A stretch of DNA of 64,000 bases from Peribacillus sp. FSL H8-0477 (GTDB taxonomy: Bacteria; Bacillota; Bacilli; Bacillales; DSM-1321), in NCBI RefSeq assembly GCF_038002765.1, contig NZ_JBBODE010000001.1, positions 1,798,001 to 1,862,000 of the forward strand. The letters are read 5' to 3'. Made by a program: the position numbers and the translations under genes. The notes under the pieces are model-generated. The model made no database searches. It was not told the DNA's origin and was given only the letters and a program-made list of their open reading frames with translations. Below, in pieces: positions 17,959 through 27,558 of this stretch (the stretch's first letter is position 1; every line of letters begins with the position of its first letter).

Positions 17959-19137
17959 TTAAGCTAACAGTTCAAATACTCCAGCTGCACCCATACCGCC
18001 GCCAATACACATAGTCACAATCCCAAATTGTGTATTTCTGCGTTTCATTTCATGCAGCAGACTCAATGTTAACTTTGCACCAGTACAACCAAGCGGATGT
18101 CCAAGTGCAATAGCGCCGCCGTTCACATTAACGATTTCTTCATTCAAGCCGAGTTTACGAATGATTTGGATGGACTGAGAAGCGAATGCTTCATTCAGTT
18201 CAAAAAGACCAATATCAGATAGTTCAAGACCAGCTAATTTAAGTGCCTTCGGAATAGCTGCCACAGGACCAATTCCCATAATTTCCGGAGGTACTCCCGC
18301 TACTGCAAATGAGCGGAATCTGCCCATCGCTTGAAGTCCAAGTGATGTCGCTTTTTCTCTGTCCATAACCATCACCGCTGCTGCTCCATCACTCGTCTGT
18401 GATGAGTTACCAGCTGTAACCGATCCAGTAACAGAGAAAGCGGGCCGTAATTTCCCTAAGATTTGAGAAGTGGTTCCCTCGCGGACACCTTCATCTTGTG
18501 AGAATTGGAACGTTTTTTCTTGTAATCGATGATCTTTTCCAACAGACCGAAGCGTTACATCAACTGGTACGATTTCATCAGCGAATTTTCCTTCAGCGAT
18601 GGCTTTAGCTGCCTTTTGATGACTGCGTACCGCGAAAGCATCCTGATCTTCACGAGAAATGCCAAACTGTCTAGCTACTTCCTCTGCTGTATGACCCATT
18701 CCCATATAGTATTCAGGTGCCGTTTCAGCAAGCATACGGTTCGGACGAGTGACATGGCCCATCATTGGCACAAGACTCATTGATTCTGCTCCGCCTGCCA
18801 GAACTGTATCACTTTGTCCAAGCATGATCCGTTCTGCACCGTAAGCTATACTTTGCAATCCGCTTGAACAATACCGGTTAATGGTAATGGCCGGTACATC
18901 GTGCTTAAGACCAGCTAACGCACCGATATTTCTTGCCATATTCAGCCCTTGCTCTGCTTCAGGCATAGCGCATCCGATAATCAGGTCATCAATTGTACCT
19001 TCATAATTTCCCGCACGTTTCAACGTTTCTTTTACAACAAGAGCCCCTAGGTCATCTGGACGGACATTGGCAAGTGAACCTTTTTTTGCCTTGCCCACCG
19101 GAGTCCTTGCTCCAGCTACTATTACCGCTTCTCTCAT
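17959..19137 (-). CDS. fadA: FadA, acetyl-CoA acyltransferase (thiolase)
   Basis: FadA (392 aa) cleaves 3-ketoacyl-CoA with CoA to give acetyl-CoA, the last step of beta-oxidation. The nucleophilic Cys is in [11 protein letters not shown] (near residue 92). The other thiolase motifs are [16 protein letters not shown] and the C-terminal [14 protein letters not shown] with the second Cys. The ATG at 19137 gives [15 protein letters not shown] and follows GGGGGATCC; a longer frame reaches upstream but has no ribosome site. It is the middle gene of fadN-fadA-fadE. Confidence 0.96.
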   Translation of the reverse strand: MREAVIVAGARTPVGKAKKGSLANVRPDDLGALVVKETLKRAGNYEGTIDDLIIGCAMPEAEQGLNMARNIGALAGLKHDVPAITINRYCSSGLQSIAYGAERIMLGQSDTVLAGGAESMSLVPMMGHVTRPNRMLAETAPEYYMGMGHTAEEVARQFGISREDQDAFAVRSHQKAAKAIAEGKFADEIVPVDVTLRSVGKDHRLQEKTFQFSQDEGVREGTTSQILGKLRPAFSVTGSVTAGNSSQTSDGAAAVMVMDREKATSLGLQAMGRFRSFAVAGVPPEIMGIGPVAAIPKALKLAGLELSDIGLFELNEAFASQSIQIIRKLGLNEEIVNVNGGAIALGHPLGCTGAKLTLSLLHEMKRRNTQFGIVTMCIGGGMGAAGVFELLA

Positions 19138-19174
19138 GAGGATCCCCCTTAAATTTTCTAGTAAGCTAGTGATT

Positions 19175-21559
19175 TTAGTTACGTAACGGCTTGCCTTTAA
19201 CAAGCATATTTTGCATCCGCTGCTGTGACTTTGGCATTTGGATTAAGCTTAGGAACGCTTCTTTTTCTAGGTTAAGAATATACTGCTCATCAACTTCTGT
19301 TCCAAACGGAACCAAGCCTCCAGCCAGTACAAAAGCTAATTTCTTCGCAATTACCATATCATGGTCAGAAATGAAACCCGTTAATCTCATAGATTCTGCT
19401 CCTAATAAAAGAGCCGCATAACCTGTTTCACCAACCACTGGAATCTTAGTGTTCGCTGGTGCTGTATATCCCTCTTCATAGAGAGCAAGAGCTGCCTGCT
19501 TAGCATCATAAATTAAGTGGTCAGGATTGATACTGATTCCATCAGCAAAATTCAAGAAGTTATTTTCGCGAGCTTCTTCCCCTGAAGTGGATACCTTCGC
19601 AGTTGCAATGGATTCAAAGACATTATTCGCAACTTTTTGAAGATCGAACTCAACATTCTTCGGCATGCTTTTCAGTGTTTTAACATACAGCTCTTTTGCT
19701 CCGCCGCCGCCTGGAATTAAACCGACTCCTGCTTCGACAAGTCCCATATATGTTTCAGTGGACGCCTGAATTTTTGCAGCTGGCAAGCAGACTTCTGCAC
19801 CACCGCCAAGGGTCATATTAAATGGGGCAGCAACAACTGGACGTGAGCTATATTTAATTTTCAGCATTGCTTTATGGAATTGAGTGATGACCATATCTAG
19901 TTCAAAGATATTATCATCCTGTGCTTCCATCAGCATCATCGCGATATTCGCGCCAACACAGAAATTCTTCCCTTGGTTCCCGATTACAAGCCCTTTATAA
20001 TTTGCTTCCACTTCATCAATGGATTGATTAATCATTTGGATGATATCTAATCCAATTGCATTATTAGGTGAAGTGAATTCTAAAAGTGCTATACCGTCGC
20101 CAATATCAATTAGACTTGCACCACTATTTTTCTTAATGACACCTTTTTGTTTTTTTATTTGTTTTAAATTGATAACTTTCGGATTTTCCTGCAATGGTTT
20201 GTATTCACCATTGTTATAGTAAGAAACAACACCATCTTCTTCCTTATAGAAAGAAGTGAAGCCATTTGCCAACATGTCAGTCACCCATTGGGGAACCTTT
20301 TTACCTTCTTGCTCAAGGCGGGAAACGGATTTTTCTAGACCAATACTATCCCATGTTTCAAATGGACCTGTTGACCATCCAAAGCCCCACTTCATCGCCT
20401 GATCGATAGAAACGATATCATCCGCAATTTCTCCTGTAAGTTCTGCTGAATAGAGAAGAGCTGGAGTTAAAATGTCCCATAAAAGCTGACCAGCACGATC
20501 TTCACTATATACAAGCGCTTTCATTTTGTTCCCAAGACCTTTTGCTTGTTTGGCCATCTCAACGGATGGAGCTTTTAGTTTTTTCCTTGCCACATATTCT
20601 AATGTTTCTGGATCTAATTCAAGAATCTCTTTCCCTTTTTTATGGAAGAATCCTTGACCAGATTTGCTGCCGTACCAACCATTATCCAGCATTTTAGTTA
20701 CGAAATCCGGTAGTGTGAATACGTCTTTCTCTTCGCCGTCAACTTGGTCATACACGTTTTTCGCAACATGTGCAAAGGTATCTAGTCCGACCACATCAAG
20801 TGTACGGAATGTAGCACTTTTTGCTCTGCCAATCAGCGGGCCTGTTACCGAGTCCACTTCACCGACACTGTAACCGCCTTTCAGCATTTCTCTAACCGTT
20901 ACAAGCAAACCATACGTACCAATACGATTGGCAATGAAGTTTGGCGTATCTTTCGCCTCTACTACCCCTTTACCAAGGACATCTTCACCAAACTGTTTCA
21001 TAAAAGTAAGAACGTTTGGATCGGTTGCTTTCGTCGGAATCACTTCAAGCAGTTTCAAATAGCGCGGTGGGTTAAAGAAATGTGTACCTAAGAAGTTTTT
21101 CTGGAAGTCTTCAGAACGTCCTTCTGCCATGGCCTCAATTGAAATACCAGATGTATTGGAGCTGATGATGCTGCCTGGTTTTCGGAATTGATCAACCTTT
21201 GTGAAAACATCCTGCTTAACGGCAAGATTTTCAACCACAACTTCTATAACCCAATCCACTTCACTTAATCGTTGTAAATCATCTTCAAAGTTTCCCGCCT
21301 CAATAAGCGCAAGGTGTTTTTTTGAGGTAAGTGGAGCTGGTTTTTGTTTAAGCAGCTTGGTAATCGCTGATTGACTAAAGCGATTCCGTACTTGTTTATC
21401 ATTAATGGTAAGTCCTTTTTTCTTTTCATCCTCTGATAGTTCACGAGGTACAATATCCAATAATAAAGTTGGAATGCCGATGTTCGCAAGGTGTGCAGCA
21501 ATCCCTGATCCCATAACTCCCGACCCTAAAACAGCAGCCTTTCGTATTTGTCGAACCAA
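19175..21559 (-). CDS. fadN: FadN, 3-hydroxyacyl-CoA dehydrogenase / enoyl-CoA hydratase
   Basis: FadN (794 aa) is the bifunctional enzyme that hydrates enoyl-CoA and oxidises 3-hydroxyacyl-CoA. The N-terminal NAD-binding fold is seen as AVLGSGVMGSGIAAHLAN, the dehydrogenase C-terminal domain as GTHFFNPPRYLKLLEV, and the C-terminal half carries a crotonase domain with GLVIGNQGKNFCVGANI and GGGAEVCLPAAKI. This domain order (dehydrogenase first) is the Bacillus type. I chose the TTG at 21559, which gives MVRQIRKAAVLGSG and has AAGGGGGA seven bases before it; the ATG at 21604 lies inside the operator. It leads the fadNAE operon. Confidence 0.95.
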   Translation of the reverse strand: MVRQIRKAAVLGSGVMGSGIAAHLANIGIPTLLLDIVPRELSEDEKKKGLTINDKQVRNRFSQSAITKLLKQKPAPLTSKKHLALIEAGNFEDDLQRLSEVDWVIEVVVENLAVKQDVFTKVDQFRKPGSIISSNTSGISIEAMAEGRSEDFQKNFLGTHFFNPPRYLKLLEVIPTKATDPNVLTFMKQFGEDVLGKGVVEAKDTPNFIANRIGTYGLLVTVREMLKGGYSVGEVDSVTGPLIGRAKSATFRTLDVVGLDTFAHVAKNVYDQVDGEEKDVFTLPDFVTKMLDNGWYGSKSGQGFFHKKGKEILELDPETLEYVARKKLKAPSVEMAKQAKGLGNKMKALVYSEDRAGQLLWDILTPALLYSAELTGEIADDIVSIDQAMKWGFGWSTGPFETWDSIGLEKSVSRLEQEGKKVPQWVTDMLANGFTSFYKEEDGVVSYYNNGEYKPLQENPKVINLKQIKKQKGVIKKNSGASLIDIGDGIALLEFTSPNNAIGLDIIQMINQSIDEVEANYKGLVIGNQGKNFCVGANIAMMLMEAQDDNIFELDMVITQFHKAMLKIKYSSRPVVAAPFNMTLGGGAEVCLPAAKIQASTETYMGLVEAGVGLIPGGGGAKELYVKTLKSMPKNVEFDLQKVANNVFESIATAKVSTSGEEARENNFLNFADGISINPDHLIYDAKQAALALYEEGYTAPANTKIPVVGETGYAALLLGAESMRLTGFISDHDMVIAKKLAFVLAGGLVPFGTEVDEQYILNLEKEAFLSLIQMPKSQQRMQNMLVKGKPLRN

Positions 21560-21585
21560 GTTTAAATCCCCCTTACATAATGTAT

Positions 21586-21603
21586 TGAATGAATGCTCAT
21601 TCA
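21586..21603. promoter_or_regulatory. FadR-type operator of fadNAE
   Basis: TGAATGAATGCTCATTCA is a perfect 7-4-7 inverted repeat 27 bases upstream of the fadN start. It matches the Bacillus FadR consensus TGAATGAMTANTCATTCA as I remember it, except for the G in the third spacer base. Binding by a TetR-type FadR released by long-chain acyl-CoA is the inferred control. Confidence 0.9.
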
Positions 21604-21781
21604 TTTTTATCTCAAAAAAATATCAACAATTTATTCCTATTACAAATATAAAAGATTCCAGAAGATTTCGCAATCAAAAGTAACCAAAAAATGTTTATTT
21701 TTTTACATTTATTTCTTTTAGCGGAATCGGAGTAAATAATCGCGCATTAGAAAAAATAAGAAAGGCGGAGGTGAATACAAG

Positions 21782-21907
21782 ATGAAACGTAAACGAAATC
21801 CCTCAAAAGGTGCGGTCAGCGCTGCGAGTGTTAAGGGAAACGCTGGACCGGGTGAACAACAGGAAAAAAACAAAGTAAACAGTCAAAACAATCAATATAA
21901 AAAATAA
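21782..21907 (+). CDS. yuzL: YuzL-like small spore-associated peptide
   Basis: This 41-residue basic peptide starts MKRKRNPSKGAVSAASVKGN and continues AGPGEQQEKN. The phrase SAASVKGNAGP is the hallmark of the YuzL family of small Bacillus proteins, which is found next to fadN/fadM in B. subtilis. The ATG follows AAAGGCGGAGGTGAATACAAG, a strong site. It is divergent from fadN and ends at a terminator shared with the convergent fadM. The family is confined to spore formers and is thought to be spore-related; the molecular role is unknown to me. Confidence 0.85.
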   Translation: MKRKRNPSKGAVSAASVKGNAGPGEQQEKNKVNSQNNQYKK

Positions 21908-21952
21908 GCTGAACGGAACCAGGTCTCATGAATGCTTGGTTCCGTTATTATC
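21908..21952. terminator. Bidirectional terminator between yuzL and fadM
   Basis: AACGGAACCA pairs with TGGTTCCGTT around a short loop. A T run on the plus strand ends yuzL, and the reverse side lies directly after the fadM stop. Confidence 0.8.
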
Positions 21953-21953
21953 T

Positions 21954-22868
21954 TTATTTAAACATTCCTTTCAAAACAAATGCTACATTTGCCGGTCTTT
22001 CCGCAAGCCGCCGCATGAAGTAACCATACCAATCTGTTCCATATGGAACGTAGACTCGCATTTTATATCCTTCAGCAGCAAGCTCAAGCTGCCGTTCATT
22101 TCGAATCCCAAACAGCATCTGAAATTCAAATTGATCATACGGAATATTATATTCTTTTACTAACTGTTTAGTGTATTCAATGATCGCATCATCGTGCGTA
22201 GCAATCGCCGTATAATTTCCATTTTCTAAATGCATCCGAATAATGTTTTTATAGTTTTCATCGACATTCTTCTTTTCTGGGAAAGCCACATCAGGTGATT
22301 CTTTGTATGCACCCTTAACTAGACGAAGATTAGGTTGATACTCATTTAATTCTCGAATATCTTGTTCTGTGCGGTAAAGATAAGCTTGAATTACGGTACC
22401 GATATTGTCATATTCCCTTTTTAACTTCTTAAAAATTTCGATTGTCTTACCGCATCGTTCGTAATCTTCCATATCAATGGTAATAAACACATTATGTTCT
22501 TGCGCTTTATCAAGAATTCTTCGCATGTTATTCATGACAACGTTTTCATTTAAGTCTAGACCCATAGACGTTAATTTTAAAGAAAGCTGTGAGTTGAGAC
22601 CTCGTTTACCAATCTCTTCAATCGCAATGAGACAATTATCAGCCATTTCATTCGCTTCTTTTTCGTTATCTACAAATTCACCCAGGTAATCTATCGTTAC
22701 AGCTAACCCTTGATCATTTAAATCCTTAATCGCTTCTGCTGCAAAATCAATTGTTTCTCCAGCCACAAACCGTTTTGCTCCAAAGCGCAGCCCATATCTT
22801 TTAGCCAATTTTGTCATACCTCTATTTTTCGATAAGAACAGAAAAAAATCTCTCATTGCTTTCTCCAT
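21954..22868 (-). CDS. fadM: FadM/PutB-type proline dehydrogenase
   Basis: This 304-residue flavoenzyme belongs to the proline dehydrogenase family, the first step of proline breakdown to glutamate at the membrane. The TIM-barrel active-site motifs are present: SLKLTSMGLDL, DMEDYERCGKTI, LRLVKGAYKESPD and the C-terminal RVYVPYGTDWYGYFMRRLAERPANV with the substrate-binding Arg pair. The ATG at 22868 follows AGGAGG. In B. subtilis the gene at this locus (yusM/fadM) is in the FadR regulon and is a second PRODH. There is no 1-pyrroline-5-carboxylate dehydrogenase in the window. Confidence 0.92.
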   Translation of the reverse strand: MEKAMRDFFLFLSKNRGMTKLAKRYGLRFGAKRFVAGETIDFAAEAIKDLNDQGLAVTIDYLGEFVDNEKEANEMADNCLIAIEEIGKRGLNSQLSLKLTSMGLDLNENVVMNNMRRILDKAQEHNVFITIDMEDYERCGKTIEIFKKLKREYDNIGTVIQAYLYRTEQDIRELNEYQPNLRLVKGAYKESPDVAFPEKKNVDENYKNIIRMHLENGNYTAIATHDDAIIEYTKQLVKEYNIPYDQFEFQMLFGIRNERQLELAAEGYKMRVYVPYGTDWYGYFMRRLAERPANVAFVLKGMFK

Positions 22869-23048
22869 ATAGCTGCCTCCTGTATCCCTCCCTTTTATAA
22901 AGCAAGGGGAAAACTATCGTAAGATTATATTACCATTTATTTAATATAATGGATATAAAATTCAAATCTTCAAAATTATTTATTTTGTATAGTTTTTTTG
23001 GACAGGGGGAAGGTAAGAAAGTTCGTTTAATTGAAAAGGAGGATACAA

Positions 23049-23318
23049 ATGCAGAATCAATCATTTGAACAGTCCAATCAGCAGCAAACCCAAAGCACCA
23101 TGGCACAACCTCCGAAGGTTATAACATCTAAGGATGCTCTTTATATTACAGACATGCTTTCTTGGAATTTGTTAGCACTTAAAAAAGCCCATTTCTATGC
23201 AACTCAGTGCACGGACCCTCAGCTGATCACAGCCATAAATGAATGTGGACAAATGCACCAAAGACATTATGAGAAAATTCTCTCACACTTGGATGCCGGT
23301 CAACAACAACTACAATAG
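23049..23318 (+). CDS. YusN-like spore coat protein
   Basis: This 89-residue protein has a Gln/Asn-rich N-terminus (about 30 residues) and then a helical segment with LYITDMLSWNLLALKKAHFYATQC and MHQRHYEKILSHL, the layout of small CotF-related coat proteins. The ATG at 23049 follows AAAGGAGG; an in-frame ATG six codons upstream lacks one. It sits 17 bases before a second coat-type gene, so the two probably form an operon expressed in the mother cell. The match to YusN at the same place in B. subtilis is from memory. Confidence 0.72.
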   Translation: MQNQSFEQSNQQQTQSTMAQPPKVITSKDALYITDMLSWNLLALKKAHFYATQCTDPQLITAINECGQMHQRHYEKILSHLDAGQQQLQ

Positions 23319-23335
23319 TCTGAGGAGGCTTTCCT

Positions 23336-23671
23336 ATGGATAATCAAAACCAAAATAAAGTTCAGAATCCCGAAACACCAGTCCCTAAGACGCCGCAAAT
23401 GAACGAGCGAGATTTTATAAATGATCTTTTAAGCACAGAAAAGTATATGAAAAGTTCCTATGATACGGCGATTAATGAAGCAAGCCACCAAGAGTTATAT
23501 CAAGACATTCTTTCTATCTATAATGAAACAGCAGATATGCAGCGGAATTTATACAATCTAATGTTCCAAAAAGGCTGGTACAGTCTCGAAAAAGCTGAGA
23601 CTCAGAAAATAAGCCAATCACATCAGCAATTTACTGACTACGAAAACCAATTTCCTTATTCTCTTCATTAA
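23336..23671 (+). CDS. CotF-family spore coat protein
   Basis: This 111-residue protein carries a CotF-type ferritin-like helical domain: RDFINDLLSTEKYMKSSYDTAI and LSIYNETADMQRNLYNLMFQKGWY with the C-terminal tail EKAETQKISQSHQQF are standard for this family. The N-terminal 25 residues are polar and disordered-looking. It should be a structural part of the spore coat made under late mother-cell sigma factors; I could not assign a promoter. It follows the first coat gene by 17 bases and has GAGGAGGC as a ribosome site. Confidence 0.88.
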   Translation: MDNQNQNKVQNPETPVPKTPQMNERDFINDLLSTEKYMKSSYDTAINEASHQELYQDILSIYNETADMQRNLYNLMFQKGWYSLEKAETQKISQSHQQFTDYENQFPYSLH

Positions 23672-23675
23672 TAAG

Positions 23676-23706
23676 AAAAGGAGGCGCTATACGCCTCCTT
23701 TTCTTA
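23676..23706 (+). terminator. Terminator after the coat genes
   Basis: AAAAGGAGGCG pairs with CGCCTCCTTTT, with T on the plus strand. The mirrored A-rich side may also serve the convergent DUF2573-like gene. Confidence 0.85.
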
Positions 23707-23955
23707 TTCAGCTGATTTATTGCGGTGAGCATCATTCAATTGCTTAATCTCCGCAATCAGCTGTATCATTTCTTGTTTGCTGTCTGGATAGATTTGATTC
23801 CAATGTTTAACGAGTGCAGGCATGGTTTTTGAAATCTGAGTATATAACGCATAATAACGAACTTTTTCCTTCAGTTCTTCCTCGCCGCTTCCAAGTAATA
23901 GCTCTGAATATTTTTCGAGGAGTGCGTCAAATTGTGCTCTAAACTGTTTAGTCAT
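23704..23955 (-). CDS. yusU: YusU-like DUF2573 small protein
   Basis: This 83-residue predicted all-helical cytoplasmic protein has the blocks FDALLEKYSELLLG, YALYTQISKTMPALVKHWNQIYPD and IKQLNDAHRNK, which I recall from the DUF2573 family including B. subtilis YusU. No catalytic motif is visible. The start ATG follows AAGGAGGAATTAG. It converges on the coat genes and shares the terminator region with them. The function is unknown. Confidence 0.65.
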   Translation of the reverse strand: MTKQFRAQFDALLEKYSELLLGSGEEELKEKVRYYALYTQISKTMPALVKHWNQIYPDSKQEMIQLIAEIKQLNDAHRNKSAE

Positions 23956-24010
23956 CTAATTCCTCCTTTACTAGCTTCAATTATTAAATAGTATGAATGA
24001 TTGACTAGAA

Positions 24011-25048
24011 TTAGCAAGCCTGACACCTGTTTCGCTTCGCTTCATACAATTGATTATCCGCTGATTGAACATACCTCTCTACATTCTCCCTGTCCTGAGG
24101 AACAAAAGAAGCCGCTCCAGTGCTTACGGTTACATAGGCACAATCAGTTGACAATGAATGCGGTATTCTCAATTTTTCTACTTCTTGTCTTAACCTAGCA
24201 GCCAGTTTCATACTAGTGTGTTCATCCGCATTCGGAAGGATGACCGCAAACTCCTCACCCCCATAACGAAAAACCTTTCCTGAATCATGAACCGTTTCCT
24301 CCAAGACTTTCGCTATTTTTTTAAGACAGATATCTCCTTCTATGTGACCATATGTATCATTAAATTTCTTAAAATAATCAATATCAAGCATAATCAGCGC
24401 CATTGGTTTTTTTTGTTTACGCATATCCTCCCATATGTCATATAAGTATTCTTCGAAATAACGACGGTTTGGGATTCCAGTTAACCCATCTGTTAAGGAT
24501 AGGTGCTTCAACTGATTATTACGGTTTTGCATCTCATTTCTATATTGAAGTAAGAAAGATACTTCCGTAAAAACGATAACTACTTCATCTAAGTGGCTCT
24601 TCTTTGAAAGAATTGGATTCGTGTGTACGAGGAGCCATTTTTCTTGACCACTGCTTTTATGCTTTAACCCAATCATTTGATTTTGCATGGGCTGCTTATT
24701 CCTTAGTGTTACTTTAGAGGGCCGTTCCTCTTGTGCTATAGGTAAACCATATTCATCAATAAACTCCCAATCATCCATGCTTTCAGAAGAATCAGCAAAC
24801 AGAATTTCTTTCCCTCTTTCATTAATTGTCGTCATCTTTCCTTGATGATTAACGATGGCGGTTCCATAGTGAATAAGGTGATTCTTTTGGTTCTCCGTTT
24901 TATATACATGGATTAGGCAGCATCCATGTATCAGGCAAACAATAAGCAGGTAAACCAAATGTATATTGTATAGCAGTCCCATCGTAATAATAATTAATAA
25001 ACCGATTAGATAGTTATTTGAACCATGGCTTTTTAAGTATGTATGCAT
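24011..25048 (-). CDS. Membrane-bound diguanylate cyclase (GGDEF)
   Basis: This 345-residue protein should make c-di-GMP from GTP at the membrane. The first 50 residues contain two hydrophobic segments, a PAS-like middle region (about residues 60-165) follows, and the GGDEF domain occupies the last 165 residues. Active-site blocks are LTDGLTGIPNRRYFEEYL, MLDIDYFKKFNDTYGHIEGD and FRYGGEEFAVILPNAD, so the catalytic GGEEF is intact. The residues just before it (VHDSGK) do not form an RxxD inhibitory site. It is monocistronic here. A c-di-GMP riboswitch at 41.3 kb makes a functional c-di-GMP circuit in this strain plausible. Confidence 0.93.
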   Translation of the reverse strand: MHTYLKSHGSNNYLIGLLIIITMGLLYNIHLVYLLIVCLIHGCCLIHVYKTENQKNHLIHYGTAIVNHQGKMTTINERGKEILFADSSESMDDWEFIDEYGLPIAQEERPSKVTLRNKQPMQNQMIGLKHKSSGQEKWLLVHTNPILSKKSHLDEVVIVFTEVSFLLQYRNEMQNRNNQLKHLSLTDGLTGIPNRRYFEEYLYDIWEDMRKQKKPMALIMLDIDYFKKFNDTYGHIEGDICLKKIAKVLEETVHDSGKVFRYGGEEFAVILPNADEHTSMKLAARLRQEVEKLRIPHSLSTDCAYVTVSTGAASFVPQDRENVERYVQSADNQLYEAKRNRCQAC

Positions 25049-25209
25049 GCTGTAGTCCCCCGAGATAAGTTTCTGTTCTACCTATTCCCTTTTTACCAGG
25101 ACTAAAAACCTATATATTCAGTTTTTACCTTATATATCCTATAAAACAACACCTAAAAAAAACCTATTGCTAATGACCTAAATACTAGGTATTAACAACA
25201 AGCTTTTTT

Positions 25210-26382
25210 CTAACTATTTGAAGAAAACATGTATTTCTTGTAATGATAGCGGATGCTGAAGATCAGTCCCATAGCCATCATATTCCCCATTAGAGAACTT
25301 CCTCCATAACTGATAAATGGAAGAGGAATACCCGTAATTGGCAAGACCCCAATTGTCATTCCGATGTTTTGGAAGACGTGGAAAGTAACCATACTAATCA
25401 CACCGACACAGAGATATGTATAAAATCGATTTTTCGTATACATGCCAGTTTTGGTTAAATGATAAATTAATAAGAAAAATAAACTAATCAAGATACTTGA
25501 ACCAACGAAACCAAATTCTTCGCCGATTACACTGAAGATAAAATCGGAATGACTTTCTGGAAGATAAACTTCGCGAGAACCGATACCTTTACCTGTCGTT
25601 TGTCCTGAGCCGATTGCAAGCAGTGACTTAGTCAGCTGAAAGCCTGTTGTACTAGAATAGTTATACGGATCAAGCCAAGAGTAAATCCTCCCGAATTGAT
25701 ATTCCTTTACGCCCAAATATTTTTCTAAGAAGGCAGGCTGTTTCAATACTAAATATAAAATCAATGATCCAATTGAAGCAACCGCCGACACGATTGGCAA
25801 AAGGATTTTCCATGATATCCCCGAAATAAACATCATCCCAAGCATGATGGCTAAAAACACCATTGATGTCCCAAGATCTGGTTGCTGCATAACGAGTGCA
25901 AGTGGAACCATTGTTACAATACCTAATTTAATCAACAGCCACAAATCTGATTTAATTGTTTTTATAATGAATTTAGGATGATGACTAGAGATTGTTTTGG
26001 CCAATCCCATGATTAGAAAGACCTTCATAAACTCCGACGGTTGTATAGATCCAAGTGCCGGGATGACAAACCAACTCTTAGCACCATTCCGAACTGGTAC
26101 AATACTCTCTGGGGCAATAATAAGTAGAAGTAATAAGAATAGTCCAAAACCGTAAGCATACCAGGAAATTTTAATTAATTGATCGGAATCTAAAGTAATG
26201 ACCGCTGCGATAATACCCACACCAACGGCATACCAGAAAATTTGTTTTACAAGAAAGTTTTCTGTATATTGCCCTGTTGTCATAGCACTGTAAATGGCGA
26301 TACAACTAGAAATACATAATAGAAATAAGATAAAAACTAAGGTGTAGTCGATGCGATTTGAAAATCTATTTTGCTGTTCCAT
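25210..26382 (-). CDS. RodA/FtsW SEDS-family peptidoglycan polymerase
   Basis: This 390-residue protein has about ten membrane segments and belongs to the SEDS family that polymerises lipid II with a class B penicillin-binding protein. Recognisable blocks are GAKSWFVIPALGSIQPSEFMK, QQPDLGTSMVFLAIMLG, the extracellular LPESHSDFIFSVIGEEFGFVG with the functionally essential acidic residues, and PITGIPLPFISYGGSSL at the C-terminus. It is closer to RodA (cell elongation) than to FtsW in these motifs. It is monocistronic and no PBP is adjacent, so it is probably a paralogue of the main rodA. The ATG follows GGGGAGA. Confidence 0.9.
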   Translation of the reverse strand: MEQQNRFSNRIDYTLVFILFLLCISSCIAIYSAMTTGQYTENFLVKQIFWYAVGVGIIAAVITLDSDQLIKISWYAYGFGLFLLLLLIIAPESIVPVRNGAKSWFVIPALGSIQPSEFMKVFLIMGLAKTISSHHPKFIIKTIKSDLWLLIKLGIVTMVPLALVMQQPDLGTSMVFLAIMLGMMFISGISWKILLPIVSAVASIGSLILYLVLKQPAFLEKYLGVKEYQFGRIYSWLDPYNYSSTTGFQLTKSLLAIGSGQTTGKGIGSREVYLPESHSDFIFSVIGEEFGFVGSSILISLFFLLIYHLTKTGMYTKNRFYTYLCVGVISMVTFHVFQNIGMTIGVLPITGIPLPFISYGGSSLMGNMMAMGLIFSIRYHYKKYMFSSNS

Positions 26383-26534
26383 TTAAAATCTCCCCTAACA
26401 ATGCAGCACTACTTAAAGCCATTTATCCATTATACTTTATCCAAGCAAAATCTCAACTATATCGAAGGATGGATAATATTACATATTGCGCATTGAGGAA
26501 TACATATTTTTACTTTTCATTTTCTTTTTTTAAC

Positions 26535-27198
26535 TTTAAGGTTATTTTTCATACAAATTCTCAACGGCATAAAGAAATACAAGCTCTTAATATGCTCATA
26601 ACATCATCATCTGTTCAAGGGTGATCGAGATGAAAATTCTCCGAGGATATAAAGGGTACGGACCCATCATTCTATGTGAAGATACTACGCAAACAGAGTT
26701 TCCTTCTGTATGCATTGACCATTATGCAGCAGTAACCTTGGCATTTAATCATTTAATTAAAAATAATTATTCTAAAATCGGATTAGTCCTAGGATGATTG
26801 ATTGGACGTAACAGTCATCAGCGTTTAAAGGCTAATCACGAATCAGTCGAAAAGTATCAGCTTGTCGCTAGAAAGGATTGGCTGATTGACGGCATCTATA
26901 ACATTACAGATGGCGGTGAGGTGTTTCATATTTGGAATGGACTTGTTGAAAAACCAGACGACTTGTTGAAGCAGCAGCGGGTTTCATCTTACAAGCGAGG
27001 CAATCAGGAAAGAACGTTCCCAGAAGCGTTGGTATTATTGGCTTTAATAATGACGGCGTTGCCAAAACGCTCGGCATAACAACCGTTTCGCTCCCTCTAG
27101 AGCAGATTGGAAAAACTGCCTTTGACCTTAGTCAACTAGAAAAAGATCCAGCAAAAATCAAGCTCAAGTTCCGTCTGATTAAACGCAAAACCGTATAA
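26535..27198 (+). pseudogene. Decayed LacI-family transcriptional regulator
   Basis: Pieces of a LacI/GalR-type effector domain are readable in shifting frames: HTNSQRHKEIQALNMLI near 26540-26620, then PSVCIDHYAAVTLAFNHLI near 26700, a TGA stop at about 26796, then GRNSHQRLKANHES and DWLIDGIYNI, and finally VGIIGFNNDGVAKTLGITT with SLPLEQIGKTAF in a third frame to a stop at 27198. The N-terminal helix-turn-helix is missing. At least one in-frame stop and two frame changes make it non-functional. It lies between the RodA paralogue and the lysine riboswitch. The remnant is closest to DegA/CcpA-like sugar regulators. Confidence 0.85.
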
Positions 27199-27287
27199 AT
27201 AGGTTTGCTTCCATATTTATTCATTGCACTCTGCTTTAAAGTCATTTATAATTTTAACATAATTAATTTAATACTTCCTCATTAACC

Positions 27288-27468
27288 GATGAGTTAGAGG
27301 CTGCAGCTTATAAAAGTATGACGGACGAGATTCAATGAAAATTTTTGACTCCTTCAGAAAGGATAAGTTGCCGAAGTTTGGGTATAACATTGTATACCCA
27401 CGCTGGCGATGTTTTCAAATAGGAACATCTCTGTCACGTTTTTAAACGTGGGGTGCTATCTTCGGAAG
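27288..27468 (+). ncRNA. Lysine riboswitch (L-box)
   Basis: The leader shows the L-box order of conserved blocks: GAGTTAGAGGCTGCAGC, AAAAGTATG, GAAAGG, TTGCCGAAG with GCTGGC, AGGAACATCTCTGTCACG, and GGGGTGCTATC at the 3' side. A strong terminator follows and the next gene is a basic amino acid permease, which agrees with lysine-responsive attenuation. Confidence 0.92.
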
Positions 27469-27482
27469 GATAAACGGTCTAT

Positions 27483-27518
27483 CAACAGCCGTCGATCTTT
27501 TTCGACTGCTGTTTTTTT
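27483..27518 (+). terminator. Riboswitch-controlled terminator before lysP
   Basis: ACAGCCGTCGA pairs with TCGACTGCTGT (one mismatch) and is followed by seven T. It lies between the lysine aptamer and the permease start. Confidence 0.92.
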
Positions 27519-27558
27519 GTGCCTTTTTTCTTCTATATATCAAAGGAGTGTTAGTTCA

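Noticed and set aside
26358-26624. An 88-residue frame upstream of lysP
   Set aside because: Only its last 25 residues are meaningful, and these belong to the LacI-type remnant.
27409-27558. N-terminal 50 codons of the long lysP frame
   Set aside because: They read through the lysine riboswitch and its terminator; the GTG at 27559 has the ribosome site.
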